A stretch of 64,000 nt of DNA, from assembly GCA_003586115.2 (NCBI GenBank), contig QVOM02000042.1:77047636-77111635 (forward strand), read 5' to 3'. The DNA is from Salvator merianae (lineage: Eukaryota; Chordata; Lepidosauria; Squamata; Teiidae). The first letter of the stretch is position 1, and each line of letters begins with the position of its first letter. Below, piece by piece: positions 11,185 through 24,242 of the stretch. The position numbers and the translations under genes were made by a program. The notes under the pieces are model-generated. The model ran no database searches and was not told where the DNA came from. It worked only from the letters and a program-made list of their open reading frames with translations.

Positions 11185-12663
11185 GGCCGCGGTCAGACAC
11201 GGCATTTAATCAGTTTAAAGGCCATCTTCACTTCCCGCTGTCCCGACATGATCTTGCCGTTCCGTAATTTTTATGGATTAAATTGGCAAAATGTGGATTA
11301 CTTTGTCTTCGGATTTAATGAACTCTCAAGCTGTTCAAGATTGCTGGCACGCTTTACTTTGTGCTGTGGGCACAGGGAAAGCGATTATTTGAGAGGGACC
11401 GTACTGTTTTGGGGGGCGTGCAGAGGGAGGGATCCCCATTTTGTGCCATCCAATGACAGACTTTGTGGGAGGGCAGGAAGCACATTAGTTTCCTCTGCCT
11501 CCATTATCCCCGTTGCTGCCAGCAAAAAAGAAACGGCAGGGTGGGTGTGCGGGCATGTGTGTGACTCCATCCCTGTGCTTCTTTTTTTTACCTCAGTCTC
11601 ATACGCAGCCGCAGCCTTGAACGTGGGATGTTCGCTTTGTCTAGCAGTGTTTTCAGCAAGAGGGGAAAGACGACGGCGATCACCACGCCAATCCCAAACG
11701 CTCTCTATCCATCTCCCGCTTTTTTCCCTCGACAGAAAGCTCCAGCTCTAAATAAGGGAAACCTTTCTTCCCCACCCCCAGGGCATACTCACTCACTCTC
11801 TCTTCCTCGCTGAGTTTACCAAGAAAGGCGCGCATAGATAACACAGATTTCTCTCTCTCGTGTGTGTGTGTGTGTTTGTTCCTCCTTCTTTTAAAGCAGG
11901 CAACCATCTCTGGTAAGCAGGTTCCATCTCTCTTCCCTCCCAATCTCCACCTTCGCCCCCCCACCTTCTTTGGGGACCCAGGCGGCCAATACCTTCCACC
12001 ACCAAATCCCCACACATGGATACATATTAAGGCATCTCATTGCGCAGCTAGTGGGGAAAAGGGGGAAACTGAAATGGTCTGGAAGATGAAGCCCTCAACA
12101 CGCATCTTTCTCCCAGCTCCCTCCCCACTTTTTCCCTTTGTTATGGACCTCTCCCTGCTTTTACGCTACTTTTAAATTGCGCAGTTGCATTAAAGTGCAC
12201 CAGCAGGGGAGCAGAAATCAGCATTTCAAAAGCTTAGTTTTTTAAAGTTCATAGTTTTAAAGTGAACATAGTTTTAAAGTTCTGCTTGCGTAGATAGAGG
12301 CTGTAGTGGGGAGAAGGCGCAAATGACAAATGCCTACTAGTAACGCTGCCGAGTGAATCCATGTTCTGAGGCAGCAGCGGGGGACCTACAGAGAGCGGAG
12401 CTTGACTTTCCCACCCCTGTGACGTCAAGGTTTGAACGTTGGGACTGCAGCCAATCACTGTCTGCACAGGGAGGAGAATTTGATGAGGGGTGGAGGCAGA
12501 AAAGGTACTGTTTCTCCATGTCAAGCATGGGAAATATCAGTGTGGGAACGAGCAAGTACGAATTGACTCCGTGTTAAACTGTAACTGTGGGAACGACCAG
12601 AAGATGAATTCACTGCGTGTACTCTTCTGATATGGATTACATTGACGATGTCCGACCGCGGCC
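11185..12663. mobile_element. Harbinger-like non-autonomous element, copy 1
   Basis: The ends are inverted: GGCCGCGGTCAGACACGGC on the left, and GGCCGCGGTCGGACATCGTC from the reverse-complemented right. CAA flanks both sides (11182-11184, 12664-12666), a 3-bp target duplication. Two more copies lie in the window (34785-35975 inverted; 62876 onward in the same orientation). The 1479-bp interior has open frames but none with recognisable transposase motifs. A CRE palindrome TGACGTCA (12420-12427) and a CCAAT box (12451-12455) sit near the right end, at the same spacing as in copy 2. Confidence 0.82.
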
Positions 12664-12666
12664 CAA

Positions 12667-13575
12667 CAGTCCTCTAGCATTTTCACACCCTGAAAATGTA
12701 GCTGGACTATGGAACAGAAATAGTCTGAGACGATCCAATTACTGGAAGGGCTGAGTTTTGGGGGAATGGCTCAGATAAAAATTGGAAGGACTTTGTTAGG
12801 TGTGAATCCTGAACATGAGAGACTTCTTCAGTTGGTTTAAAAACTTGGGCATGACCAGAGCCTATGAGAGGCATTTTTTTCATACTATTGAAAGGGCAAA
12901 TGAACAGAGGAAGAATTTTAAGGGCATGCTGTGGTCACTTTTTATCCCCATGGCAATACAATAAGTGGGTTCAGAAGATCTGTGGACACCAGAGAAGTCC
13001 TCAGGACACCATTGTATAACGCTGGCAACTCTTGAACTAGAATTTAAGAGGAATCGCATAACTGTTTCTGTACTATGAATAAAATGCTTAAGAGGCCATT
13101 GTAGATTCAATATTATATTTATAGTACCATCAATGTATTTGGCTTGCAGGGAGACAACTCTCACACGTTCTATTTCACAGAGGTTTTCATCTAAATATTC
13201 TTAGTGGAGGAAGATGACAGAGAGAAAAGAAAAAGGAAAGATAAAAGCAATGCAGGATTATTATATGATCAATCGCATTTACTTCAGCTTTATTTTTTTC
13301 TGAAGAGGAAAGCTAAGGAGTTAGGCCAAAGGCTTCCAGTAAAATGAGGAATCAACATGAAGCTGAGTAGGCTGAACATGTGACATACATTCCAAACTAA
13401 AACATGTTAACAGCAAACAAGATTTTTCAGGCTTGCAAAAAGTGTTGCAGAGATCTTTCAGACAAAGAAAATCCACATAAATTTGCCTCGTATTACTGCA
13501 CACATCTAGAAACAAGAAAGCATTAAAGTGAATGGAAGCAAGATGGATTCTAACAGAGCAAAATAATTTCCCTAG
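12667..13575. other. Intergenic, no gene recognised
   Basis: Non-coding DNA with no supported gene or clear repeat boundary. Confidence 0.35.
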
Positions 13576-13579
13576 AGCA

Positions 13580-13715
13580 GTTGTCTCCAACTTGGTCTCC
13601 AGGTGTTGTTAAACTGCAACTCCCATCATTCTTTGCCTTGGCCACTAGGACTGGTGCTGCTGGGACCTGCAAGCCAACAACATCTGCAGCCCAAGTTTCA
13701 GAATCCCTGCCCCAG
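13580..13715. mobile_element. Degraded short DNA element (AACTCCCATCAT type)
   Basis: The words CTGCAACTCCCATCAT and AACATCTGCAGCCCAAGTTT resemble a widespread amniote MITE whose arms carry 'acaactcccatca' and its complement. A related stretch is at 51465-51575. Boundaries and target duplication are not clear. Confidence 0.45.
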
Positions 13716-15980
13716 AAGATGTTTCAGTCCGAAGAATAACAGCAGGCCCAGAGAACAATACAAATGGAAGTTGTAAGTGATTGGCTTCCCCTTGTCACCT
13801 GATATACTGACACAGAAGTCTTCGTTCTGTCCATACGTTTAATTCCAACAGCAAAAACTGGCAGCCAAAACTTAACTTTCCACATATTCTAACTACCCCA
13901 AGCAGAGGATGGCTGTCTTGGTTTGCAATGCCAGCAGCATAACAGAAAGAAAGGCATCTAACTCTGTTACTAGTGGGAGGAGAGATCTCTATCAACACAC
14001 ACATAATTTTTCTCTTCAAAGATGATAGGGGTCACATTGGCAAGCATACAGAAATGTCCTTTAAAGAATCCCATATAAGGCAATCAAGAACTAGAAAGAG
14101 CTTGAAGTTTTTCTTTGCAGCCGTAAGGCAACTTGTTCAGCCCCTTTAACACTGCGTGGCTATCACCAGTATTTATATAATTGCCAAACACTTGTCTAGT
14201 AAGTTATGGTATTTACCTTAAAGGAGCTGGGATGCTTCCCAGGCTCTGTCAGAATAACTGGACGCACAGTCTCCTTTTCCTCCCCCTCCCACATGGCTGC
14301 CTCATTCAGGACTACAGTTACACCATGTCTAGGCCTTCAACAGTTACAGCTGTGTAAAGCACAGCAATGAGATTGAAAGCTCAGGAAGACATAATATTCA
14401 CCAGACTGAGGGTAGGGACGTATGTCTTGTGCAGCAGATGAGGTCTCTCTTGGTTTACGTGCATCGGCGTTTATGATCCTCTACCAACAAAATGGCATCC
14501 AAAACATTGTACAGATTAAAGCAAACAATGTAAACCCACAAAGGCTGCACAAATCAACAAAATACCTCTTAAACAATAAAAGCTGCAGTCAGCTCAGCTA
14601 GTTAAGTCACCAAAGGCCAACTTAAAACAAAACAGGTATTTTGCTATAAAAGCTTTCTTCATCAGCCTAATACATGTGCTATGCAAAGAGAAAGATAGAA
14701 GAACAGTGCTGTAAGGGCCTTTATCTTCAGCAGACTGGACACTAGGACAGTTGGCTGGCTCGTGTGGGTCCTGTGATATACCAGATCATGAAGGCATGTC
14801 CAGTATATCTCTAGTGTGCGAGTAGCTGTCTTTAAAGAGGTCTACTGGTAGGCTGGAGCAGCAAGCCATTTTGGGCATCCCAGTCTGGTTTACTCTTTGT
14901 CCTGTGCAGATGGAGTGTACTAGTCAGGGTTGGAGTCTCCCTTAGACTGCACAGGGATGTGGAAGGGAGGCTCCTAGTACACTTGCTAATCCGGTCTACC
15001 AGCAAGTGTGGAATCACCCTTTTCTCTGCCTGGACCACTTTGCAGCCTTTCATAAGGATTACTACTCTATGGGATGACCTGAGGTGAGAGCATCATTGCC
15101 TTTGCTATTCAGTTTTAATAGTTTTAATAACCACAGCAATTGTGGTGTTCACCAGTTAGAAGTTACACAGGGGTTCAGTAACCATGACTCATGTATTTAC
15201 AAAGTACAGAGATCTTGTCAAATTTTAAAGCATTTTTTTAAAAAAATTAACCTTCCAAACCTTGCTTTTTTGTTCACTGGATTTGCCTCTGTTCATCTGA
15301 TTCCCTCCCTCCCTCCCCCCCCCCTTTCTGTCTCCTCTGTTTTTACTACCTTCTTCCACTCATGCAAACCTTATTTTGTTGCTTTTCACAAACACCCCCA
15401 GTCCCTCCCCCACCTGCCCATTCAGAACCAATTTTGCCATCGTTGCCCTCCGTTGATTCCCCCCTTTCCTTCATGACTACACCACTGCCTCATTTCTGTT
15501 CTTGATTTCATCCATTTTGAAACGTAAGTCATCTTAATTCATTCCAGGGGCAATGGGGAGAAGGTGAATTATTTGCTAGGTGTTCCCCCATTTTTTCCCT
15601 TTAATATTCATAAGAGCTTCAAGGAACTTAATCTTTGAGAATATCAAGGGTCTACTGCACTGGGCCTTCCAAGAGAGCATCAATATATAGGATACTCCAG
15701 TAATGTGTTGGAATAGATGTCTACTAGATGAAGGGGACATGCACTATAAAGACAATCAGAGGTGAAGCAAGACAAGGTGATAGGCAAGTATTAGACTTAC
15801 ATCATCGTAGCTCTCTTAATCCCATGATCCCAAATCAGCCTCTCTACTTGCACAGATGGGCCCTAACAGAGATGATGATACCAGCATTGCTGAAAAATTA
15901 AATTCAGGCTGGATTTGAACACCAGATCCCTGCCTTCAAGCCTGGTCAAGCATTGTGACTACCTTGATCCCTCTGATCAG
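13716..15980. other. Intergenic, no gene recognised
   Basis: About 2.3 kb of non-coding DNA with pyrimidine runs near 15301-15345. No conserved coding segment was recognised on either strand. Confidence 0.35.
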
Positions 15981-16014
15981 TGACATTTTGTGCAAGAAAG
16001 ATAAAGAGAATTGA

Positions 16015-17170
16015 AGCCTCTTGGTTCTCCTGGATCCCTCAGTTGTTGTTACTGTCAATCATAGTATCCTTTTGGAACAGCTTACACAGTTTCGGAACAC
16101 TGTATTACAGTGGTTCCAGTCCCACCTACATGGCAGATTCCAAAGAGTAGTCATGGGGGAATTCTGTTTATTCCTGTGGGAGTTCACTTGTAGATCCATT
16201 TTATTCCACGTGCTTTTTAGTATCTAAATGAAGCCACTGGAAATGGCCATCAGGAGGTTTGGAGTGTGGGGCCAACAGTATGCTGGTGACACCCAACTCT
16301 ATATCTCAATTCCATTGGAATAAGGTGAGGCAGATCAGTGCATGGAGGCAATGATGGGCTGGATGCAGACCGATAGATTGTAACTTAATCCAGATAAGAT
16401 GAAGGTATTATGTGTCTTGAGCTCTCATGTTATGAAAGTGAAACAGTATCCCCTCCTGGACAGGGATGCAATCCTGTGGAAAGAACAAGTGTGGATCTTG
16501 GTGTGCTCCAAGATCCATGGCTCTCCTTCAATCTCAGGAAGCAGTGATAGCCAGGAATATACACTGTCAGCTCAGATTAGTTAGACAGTTAAAGCCTTTC
16601 CTTGACAGAGATCATCTGGCCACAGTGATCCACAATCTTGTGACCATAAGGCCTGACTACTGCAATGCACTGAACGTGGGGCTCCCCTTGAAGGCAGTTT
16701 AGAAGCTGGAATTAGTGCAAAACATTGCAGCTAGACTGCTAGCATGAGTTTCAGGTTAGGCTCATATCACCCCACTCTTGAAGGATTTGCACTATGTTTC
16801 TGGGCCCAACTCAGGTAAATTCTGTGCATCTTGGACATTCTGTTGTCTGAAGTTGTTTATAGATCAATGAATGCTTGGAGGAGGGCCTTCTCCATGGTGG
16901 CCTCAGACTTTAGAATAATCCCCCCAAGAAAAGCACCAAGCTCCAACACTGAACATCTTTTGGTGCCTGGAAAAAAAATATAATGATTTAACATGAAGAC
17001 CAATGTTAATCTTTCCTCCAGTTATACTGCCTAGCAGATAGTACTTTTTGGCTTTTAGATTTCACTTTTAATTTAGACTTTTATGTATTAATTTTATTAT
17101 TTTTTGGCTTATATAAGATCTTTATTTTATTTTAGATTGTAAATAGTAAAGTGTAGAGTTTATGCTTTGA
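16015..17170 (+). pseudogene. L2-like LINE reverse-transcriptase remnant
   Basis: Broken plus-strand frames carry reverse-transcriptase landmarks in the expected order. First is a segment like 'VNHSILLEQL' with 'VLQWFQSHL' (16070-16130). Next is 'YAGDTQLYIS' (16270-16308), the catalytic YADD box with one residue changed. Then comes 'RPDYCNALNVGLPLKAV' (16645-16700). Several stops and frameshifts separate them. The order and spacing match L2/CR1-group retrotransposons; the exact clade is inferred. It cannot make a working enzyme. Confidence 0.75.
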
Positions 17171-17459
17171 CATAGACTCTATTTTAAGGTTTTATGAATT
17201 TTACTTGATGTTTATACTTATTTATGGTTCAATCTCATCAGATCTCAAGGAAGACAATGAGCGGAAGAAGTTTGCAACTACATGGGTGCCTAAGGTACTT
17301 CCCAAGCTACAGGGGCCCTGACATTCAGATGCTTTCCCCCTCACCACTGGCATCCAAGCTGCCCCATCCCACAACAGAAGAGACCTACTGATAATCCTCC
17401 TTGAAACTTTCCAAGGCCACTTGCATCATGGGAAGTTACGTGGGTAAACGGTGGATCTG

Positions 17460-17757
17460 ATTAAACAGGTACATCAGCATACCAGTGAAGGTGTGGCATG
17501 CAGAAGCCATACCTCCATTTTCTGAACTACCAGTGGATCCTTTTGGCAGCGCTGCAAAGCGCACTGCCAAAATGGATCCCCCTGGAGGCTCCAAGGCACC
17601 ACTTGTTCCTAGCTGGCCGAGTCCTTGGAGGCTGGTCCTGAAGGCTATGCACAGGTTGGGCTGGTTCAGCATCGATGTACAGACAGCGCTGCTCCAGACC
17701 ACGTCTTGCCATGATGCAGATCCACTGGTTTGGATCATGGCAAGGTAAGTGCAGAAA
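17460..17757. mobile_element. Fragment related to TIR elements ending GGCCTTTCTGCA
   Basis: The right end (about 17740-17757) reverse-complements to GGCCTTTCTGCACTTACCTT, the same end as the element at 48804-49237, and the interior shares CCAAAATGGATCCCCCTGG-like words. The left boundary is not recognisable, so this may be a truncated copy. Confidence 0.45.
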
Positions 17758-18589
17758 GGCCCACAGGTTGTGTGTTAATGAAGATCACCCTTTTCCTGAA
17801 GTAGAAATGTGCTAGGTTCTTCTGCCCAAAAGATCTTTGTGAAGAAGTCCTAAGACGGACTCTACCACTAGGACACGATAGTAAAGTTATTTGGGATTTG
17901 ATCACCTGACTCTAAAGACATATTTGTTCCTTCTGCTTTACGTTTCCAGCAGATACATGGTACTGTATATATTACACAGTACACAGTATTGTGAAGATGT
18001 GCAATTGTACATTGATTGGACGGCAGATGGCAAAAGGCAATGCAGGACAGAAGGAGATCCACCGTTGCTTCTCACCATGACTTGCCAGGCTAGTAGAGGA
18101 ATCCTTGGCATCAGTTTGCTCACCTTCATGAAAGGTGAGCAAGTACATTTATGGATATTGAAATCAGGGCTTGTTGATATTAGCTCTCTGGGAGCTTCCT
18201 CGTGCAAACTCTGTACTCACACTCTTTTTTTGTTTTTGTTTTTTCTCAGGGAAGTTCCCAAATGGAGCTCGCCAGATAGGTAAGCAGAACTATTCTGGGA
18301 AACCCAGCATCACTGCTAGTTTTCCCAGACCAGTGATGCAACACGTTTTCTGCATGTTGGGACTAGAATTGTGTTGGGAGGTCAACATAGATGTCTGGCA
18401 ATCCCAATGCAATGCCGGTAGGATTTCACTGCTTAACTCAAGTCTGAAGTAGCTATGTGTTGCAAGAAAAAATGAATACCATCTGCTCTATCCCTTGGAA
18501 CGCCTAGGTTCCAGCCTCTGAAAATGTTCTTGAGCAGCAAAACTGCAAGTCACATTGGGGATTAAAGGAATATTCTGATCAGATTTTAC

Positions 18590-19370
18590 CTACTTTTCAT
18601 AAAATGTGAAATTAAATTAAAATTTATTTATACTGATTAGCAGTGGTGGCCGCCAGCTTTAAGCCCGGGTGTTTGCACCCCGCAAACAGCCATGGTGCGG
18701 TTTGAGTAGGGTGCAAACACCTGGGCTTAAATCCGGTGGCCGCCACTGCTGATTAGTCTTTTGACCATATCAACAAAGTAACCAAACAAATAATAACATC
18801 CATAAAATTAAATAAGCAAGTTATTCAAACAGCTGTCCACTGAGTGTCACCTATGTAATTTGGTAGTCATCTCTAATTTTCATGGCCTTGCATACAAAAC
18901 GTACCACATTTAAAAACGTATGTTTTTCCAAGCCCCTTAGCAGGACAACCCCCCCCCCCCCACACACACATTTTCCTGTCATATGGAATATTCTGGTAAT
19001 GACGCAATTTGAACATAATGTCAAGTTGGTCAAACCTAGCTCTTGTATAGAGTTTACGAAGGAGAGACAGAATGGAAAAGTAACGGTATGGTTCCAGTAA
19101 AACTTGTTTTTTAAATGAGGAGAGATGGAGTGGCTTTAGCCTTTGCAACAGCTGCTATTTCATTTTGTGCTGCAATGTCTATCATCTGTTGGTGGAATAC
19201 TATACCAGCTTTAGGGCCAAAATTGCTCAGGTTTAGCAGGGAAACCCAAATTGAGTGAAGCATCTCCCAGGCAAGAAACCCATGAAGTCCTATCCATGAG
19301 ATGGGCTTGTTCATCCAAGCAAAGATGGAGTAATCTGAGCTCATCTATTTTATCTTCATTCAACAGTTGA
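18590..19370 (-). pseudogene. Non-LTR retrotransposon remnant, same family as 5780-6230
   Basis: On the minus strand a piece reading 'HYQNIPYDRKMCV' parallels 'RYHQVPYNERLCVCG' in the 5816-6130 frame. The shared 3' motif ATGGTCAAAAGACTAATCA occurs inverted at about 18749-18775. The copy is broken by stops, a poly-C run at about 18949-18961 and an inserted hAT MITE. Confidence 0.55.
18641..18748. mobile_element. 108-bp palindromic hAT MITE
   Basis: The ends are CAGTGGTGGCCGCC and its complement GGTGGCCGCCACTG, and long arms pair across nearly the whole element. Perfect 8-bp duplications CTGATTAG flank it (18633-18640 and 18749-18756). Removing one copy restores the 3' sequence of the surrounding LINE remnant, proving a nested insertion. 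Confidence 0.9.
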
Positions 19371-21800
19371 ATTGTATTGTAAGAACTTTGCAGCTTATCG
19401 GGGATAGCATAAAATGTGCTTTTTGGGCTAGATTATGGGGAAGGGAAGTGCCTCATCATTTAGCTGCAGTGTTCTCTCTGGGGATTGCTCAAGAGTGGAT
19501 AAAAACTTGGGTATAGTTGGGTCCACTTGTTTATTGTGCTCTAGCTCTATTACGCAGTCACTGATAAAAGCCCTAGGGTGATTTTAACGACTGTTAGATT
19601 ATTATCAATTGCCATTAAAGTAAGGAAGAAATTAGAGTTCTGACTAATTATCAGTCATTGTGGGAAGGATGAACTGTCTGGGTCTGGTTGAATAAAAGCA
19701 TGGATATATGAATGACCTTATGTATATGTTTTGCTTTCTTTTTTTATCCAATAATATTCCATTATCAATATTGAATTGTATATTTGACGGGTTAGTATTA
19801 GACCTATCGGACTATAGTAAATTCACAGTACAGTACTTATTTATCAATCGACCAGAATCAGTCCTGATTTTCTTGTGTGCAGTCTAAGCAAATAAATGCC
19901 CTTGTTTCACTGTTTCTCTCTGTAGATTTCTCCCCATGAGTTGCTAGAGCGGTATGCTTCTTTGTGTTTCAGTCTTTTTCTGTAGGATTTTTAGAAGCAA
20001 GCTATATAACCCTAGATAGCAAGAGGTGGCCTTGGATGTACATCTGCAGTCACATCCAATGTGTGACATCCTGCTCCTAACGGTGGGCTTTGACCACCAT
20101 CTAGTGGTTTCCTTTTTAAACACTTTACTCACTGCTGCAAAGAATCATGATTAAAAGGAGGTAGAAACAGAAGTTTAGCACCTGCTTATTGTTTCCTGCT
20201 GCTTTTGTCTTGATCTCAGTGTGTAACCTGAGACTTTGGACTGTTTATCTGACTTCTCTCTGACTCAGCATTTCTGTAGCAGGTGAACTGGAAAACCTAA
20301 AAAATATCCAGCAGGTTTCTGCTTGCTCCTGAAAGTTCAAAAGGAGGCATTTGCTTTTCGTTCCTGGCTCCAGCCAAGCTGTTCTGCAGCACTCTGGTTC
20401 ATGAATAATTTCTACTCCTAAGTAGACCTCTGTTAATATACAAAAGGACAACTATTATATTATTCAAGCCCTTCATTTTCTTGTCGTCCCTGACCCTTCC
20501 CCTCCCAGCTTCCTCCATGTGACACCCATGCCCCAGTGGACACAAAAATGCACCAAGCTAGTTCAAATAGGGCTCAGGTTCTGGTAATGCACAACAGGAG
20601 ATTGCTTATATATAGGGTTCTTGTCTGATTGCAGCATGAAAATATAACCTGAACACTAAGCAGCACTTAGTGTGGCTTGTACGAATTATTTTGAACTATG
20701 ACTATACATTATGGGATAATGATACATCTCAGAAATGTCTTTAATAGCATATATCTTCTACATTGGTACAGAACAAATAATTGCAAAAGGAATTTTATTT
20801 ATTTAAAATTTCCTTCATAAACATCTAAGGGCACTTTACACAAAATAATTGAACAATGAATAAACATCAAATACATTTCGTCCTATGATAAGCAAAAGAT
20901 GGCCAGCAAGCTGAAGATGTATATCTCCGATGCCCATATACTCAGGGACCACAGCTATTTTTAAGTTCATAAGAACATTTAAATGTGTGAGAGCGTGTAT
21001 TCATCAGTCAATGTATCAGTTTGGAAGCAAGCACTGTCACAAGGGTGGACAAAGTTTGATTGATGGCTCTTGTATCTCTGTATATGAGTTCTCTCCTCTC
21101 AGCCTTGGGACATTATTTTGCATAGAACTGTGGTTTTCTCTGTGTCCATGGCCCATGCATCTGGGAAGTTGAATTGTGATATCCACTGCACTGAACCGTT
21201 CTGCCCTATGTTGCAAAAAACACATTTCATTTGGCAAAACTCTTAGTTTCTCTGAAACCCTGGCCACTGCCTGAAGGCATCTGTCCTTGTTATTCTAGCT
21301 ACTGTAATACTGTTCTCTTTCCAGTGGAGAAAGGCCCTCCCACTGGTATGTATAGAAGATAAACAATTGAGAAATTGAGTACTTAATCAAAGCAGCCCTG
21401 GAAACAGAAATCTTTGCTTGAAGTTTGTGTATGAGACTCTGAAGAACATAATGGGTGGAATAGAAAATAAAAGCCACTTTGCCAAGATTTGCTCAGGTTT
21501 TGAAGTTAAGCATCTGGGGACAAGGACAGGGGTCAAAATGATAGGCAAATTGATCACAGAGTCAGGAGTGAAGCTAAAGTGCCATCTAAAATGATGGGCA
21601 GTTGCTAGAAGAGTTTAGTAGGTAATAAAGGGAAGGGCTTGGAATAGTGTAGATTTTTTAGTCTCTTGGTACTGATGTACTTGGGCAATTTCATTGGTTA
21701 GATCATTACAGTACAGTGTGACTGTTAGTACTCACTAGATCCTAAAGTATTAAATTATCAGGTTTGTTTGCATTCATGGGGGGTGGGTGAGGAAAAAAGT
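19371..21800. other. Intergenic, no gene recognised
   Basis: About 2.4 kb of AT-rich non-coding DNA. A possible old SINE/LINE tail lies at 20795-20850. No coding segment is supported. Confidence 0.35.
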
Positions 21801-21804
21801 CAAT

Positions 21805-22016
21805 AGCTGTGTTCAGATATTTTTAAAACAGGGCTCCAAAGCACCTCAGAGATGGTAATATGTGACCCTCGTGTTCTCATTCCCTCTCAGATCCACCATT
21901 TCTAGCCTAGAATGTTCATGAGGGGGGGAGGGGCAGGCTGGCTTGTGAACGATCCCATCTGCAAACCATCTCTAAGGCATCTCAGAGTGCTTTTTTTAAC
22001 TGTGTGCAAATGCAGC
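21805..22016 (+). mobile_element. Short MITE, AGAATGTTCATRAG family, copy
   Basis: The left end AGCTGTGTTCAGAT and the reverse-complemented right end GGCTGCATTTGCACACAG are weak inverted repeats. The core AGAATGTTCATGAG, GGGGAGGGGCAGGCTG and GTGAACGATCCC is shared with copies at 7403, 34061 and 59078. It is non-coding. Confidence 0.65.
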
Positions 22017-22067
22017 CAACAAGGATGTGGTAATAATGGGGAGGGAGGAAGGCTTGTGTGCATGCAT

Positions 22068-22068
<1 letters not shown>

Positions 22069-22098
<30 letters not shown>
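22069..22098. repeat. (CA)n microsatellite
   Basis: About 15 uninterrupted CA units directly after GCATGCATG. Confidence 0.92.
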
Positions 22099-22100
<2 letters not shown>

Positions 22101-23925
22101 TACAGAACCATGTATTTCTGTGATGCTCCATGCTTAATTCATTTTTGTCTCTGACTTCACTTGCCATTGTTGTCATCATCATCCACCCACTGAATTTGAC
22201 TCTACGTATAGCCAGACATTTTCTTTGATTTTTCTATGACCCTTCATACACTGTCAGTTGGGGGTCCAGCTTGTCCTGAGGTCTGCATTAAATGTGGATT
22301 GATGAACACGTGCAGGAGAGGTAGACGTCATGGAATCCAAGTATTAAATTAAGCATACAGGAAGCAAGAACCAGAAGCAGGCCTAGAAAGTAGTTACAAA
22401 TATGGAGGTTAAATATTACCAGTGTGGTAACAGAGGGTGTAGCAGTACCCTTGAGGACGTCCCATGGTGCTCACTAAGTTTCTGACATGCCTCTGCGCTT
22501 GTTTGTGAGATACAAGATTCATGAGATACCTTCCTTGATTCCTCATTACACTACACAGAATTATGAGGAAGTAGCTAGAAGAGCGGGTGATTTTAAATCC
22601 CAGTGTCTCAGCCTCCATCAGTTCAGAAAATGTAAAAGTTGTTGATCCACTTTAAATGTACTGCATTTGACTATTATATTGTTTCTGGGTGAATGTAATA
22701 CATCTTTGGGACACAAACATGGTGTGGGAAAATGCTGTATCTTTACAGATACTGGCATTTCAATGACATGCAAGGGCTCTTTCAGTACTGTGCTGGAATC
22801 AACTTCCGGGAAGTCACTGCAGCTAGCTCTTTTGCTATTATTTTCTTTTTTAAATGCATGCAGTGAATTCCTGGATATTGTTTTCAGCTCAGTGCTGAAG
22901 GAGCCATGCACGATGTGTGATAGCCTGCATTACTGATCAACTAGTTTTTTAGAGTGACAGACCAGCAAGTCCCAACATGGTGTCATGGCTATCTGCCAGT
23001 CTTGCCATGATGCTAATGTGCTGGTAGCAATTTTAGCACATCTGGAGACAGCCTTTGTCTTTGTGTTCCTCTCTTTTTATTAGCAGAAGAGCAGGCCCCT
23101 GGGGAAAACACACAACCAGGCAGTGTGATGTCTAAGGCATGATAGCAGAATGACAAATGTGGCCATCGATCCCATAAGGTTCATGAACCCTACCATGATG
23201 AGTAAGTAAAATGAAAAAGAGAATCTAAACTGTTACCCAACAGAATAATCTGCCCAAACAGCAAGTTCTGGAGTGACTCACCAGTAAGCTGCAACGTATG
23301 TTAATAATTTGTGGAGTTGCATGATCAAATAAGGGAGTTCAAATCACTACTCTTGTAGCATTCATCTTTGTCCCATGCAACCTAGTCAGGCTGACTGATC
23401 AAGGGTCCCAAGACCACTGTTACAGTACCTGGTATTAGATTCCATGAGGTCAAGGCATTTTTAAGAGTTTTGCAACTCTTTCAGCTACTGGATATTGCAA
23501 CACATAACTAGACTATGTTTTTAAAAAAAATCAAGCACAACCTAAATTTGATTTTTGTCTTTTGTTCAATTACTTTTGCCTTGTTTCAGTGTTACATCTA
23601 CTAAGGAACTGATGTTTCATCTAAGGACAAATAAGGGTCTGGGTAACACATGGATCCTAGTTTTTTTGAAAATAGGGGATCAGTAATTGTTTGCCTTTCC
23701 TCTCCTCCCAGCAGTTCTAAGGATAACTTTAAATCCCCATAGCACTGAGCTGAGCCTAATCTAATAAAATCTATAACGTCCTGTCACATTCCAGACTGAC
23801 TAAATGGAGCCTTCATAGCTTTTAACGTCAAGCTGTCTCTCCTTCCTTTCCCTTCTGCTCTTCTGTTACTCACCAGGCTGATTAAAAGTTCTTAAGTGCT
23901 GGAAAAGACTTTTGATGGCGCTGGA
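22099..23925. other. Intergenic, no gene recognised
   Basis: Non-coding DNA. A stretch at 22970-23050 shares words with 24405-24475 (CTGCCAGTC...CCA), suggesting a small dispersed repeat. Confidence 0.3.
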
Positions 23926-23929
23926 GAAG

Positions 23930-24242
23930 ACTTTTGAGAGACCCTCAGACTGCATGAAGATCAAATCAACCCTAACTGTTCATTCTAAGGACAAATACTG
24001 AAGCTCAAATACTTTGGCCACATAACGAGAAGACAGGACTCATTGGAAAAGACCCTGATTCTGGGAAAGTTTGAAGGCAAAAGGAGAAAGGAATGGCAGA
24101 GGATTTGATGGATAGACAGTGCCATGGAAGCAATGAAATTGAGGTTGGACAAACTTTGGGATTCAGGAGAGGACAGATGGACCTGGCATGCTGTAGTCTA
24201 TGGGGTCACAAAAAGTCGGATACAACTGAACGAGTGAACAAA
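23930..24242 (+). pseudogene. BovB (RTE) LINE 3' end
   Basis: The translated strand reads 'LKYFGHITRRQDSLEKTLIL' and then 'GKFEGKRRKEWQR', the C-terminal region of BovB-type RTE reverse transcriptases. It ends with GGGGTCACAAAAAGTCGG and ACAACTGAACGAGTGAAC, the BovB 3' signature also seen in ruminant repeats. An in-frame stop interrupts it. BovB is abundant in squamates and known for transfer between vertebrate lineages. Confidence 0.85.

Noticed and set aside
11248..11751. 167-residue plus-strand open frame
   Set aside because: It lies inside Harbinger-like copy 1, has no recognisable domain, and is not kept intact in the corresponding part of copy 2.
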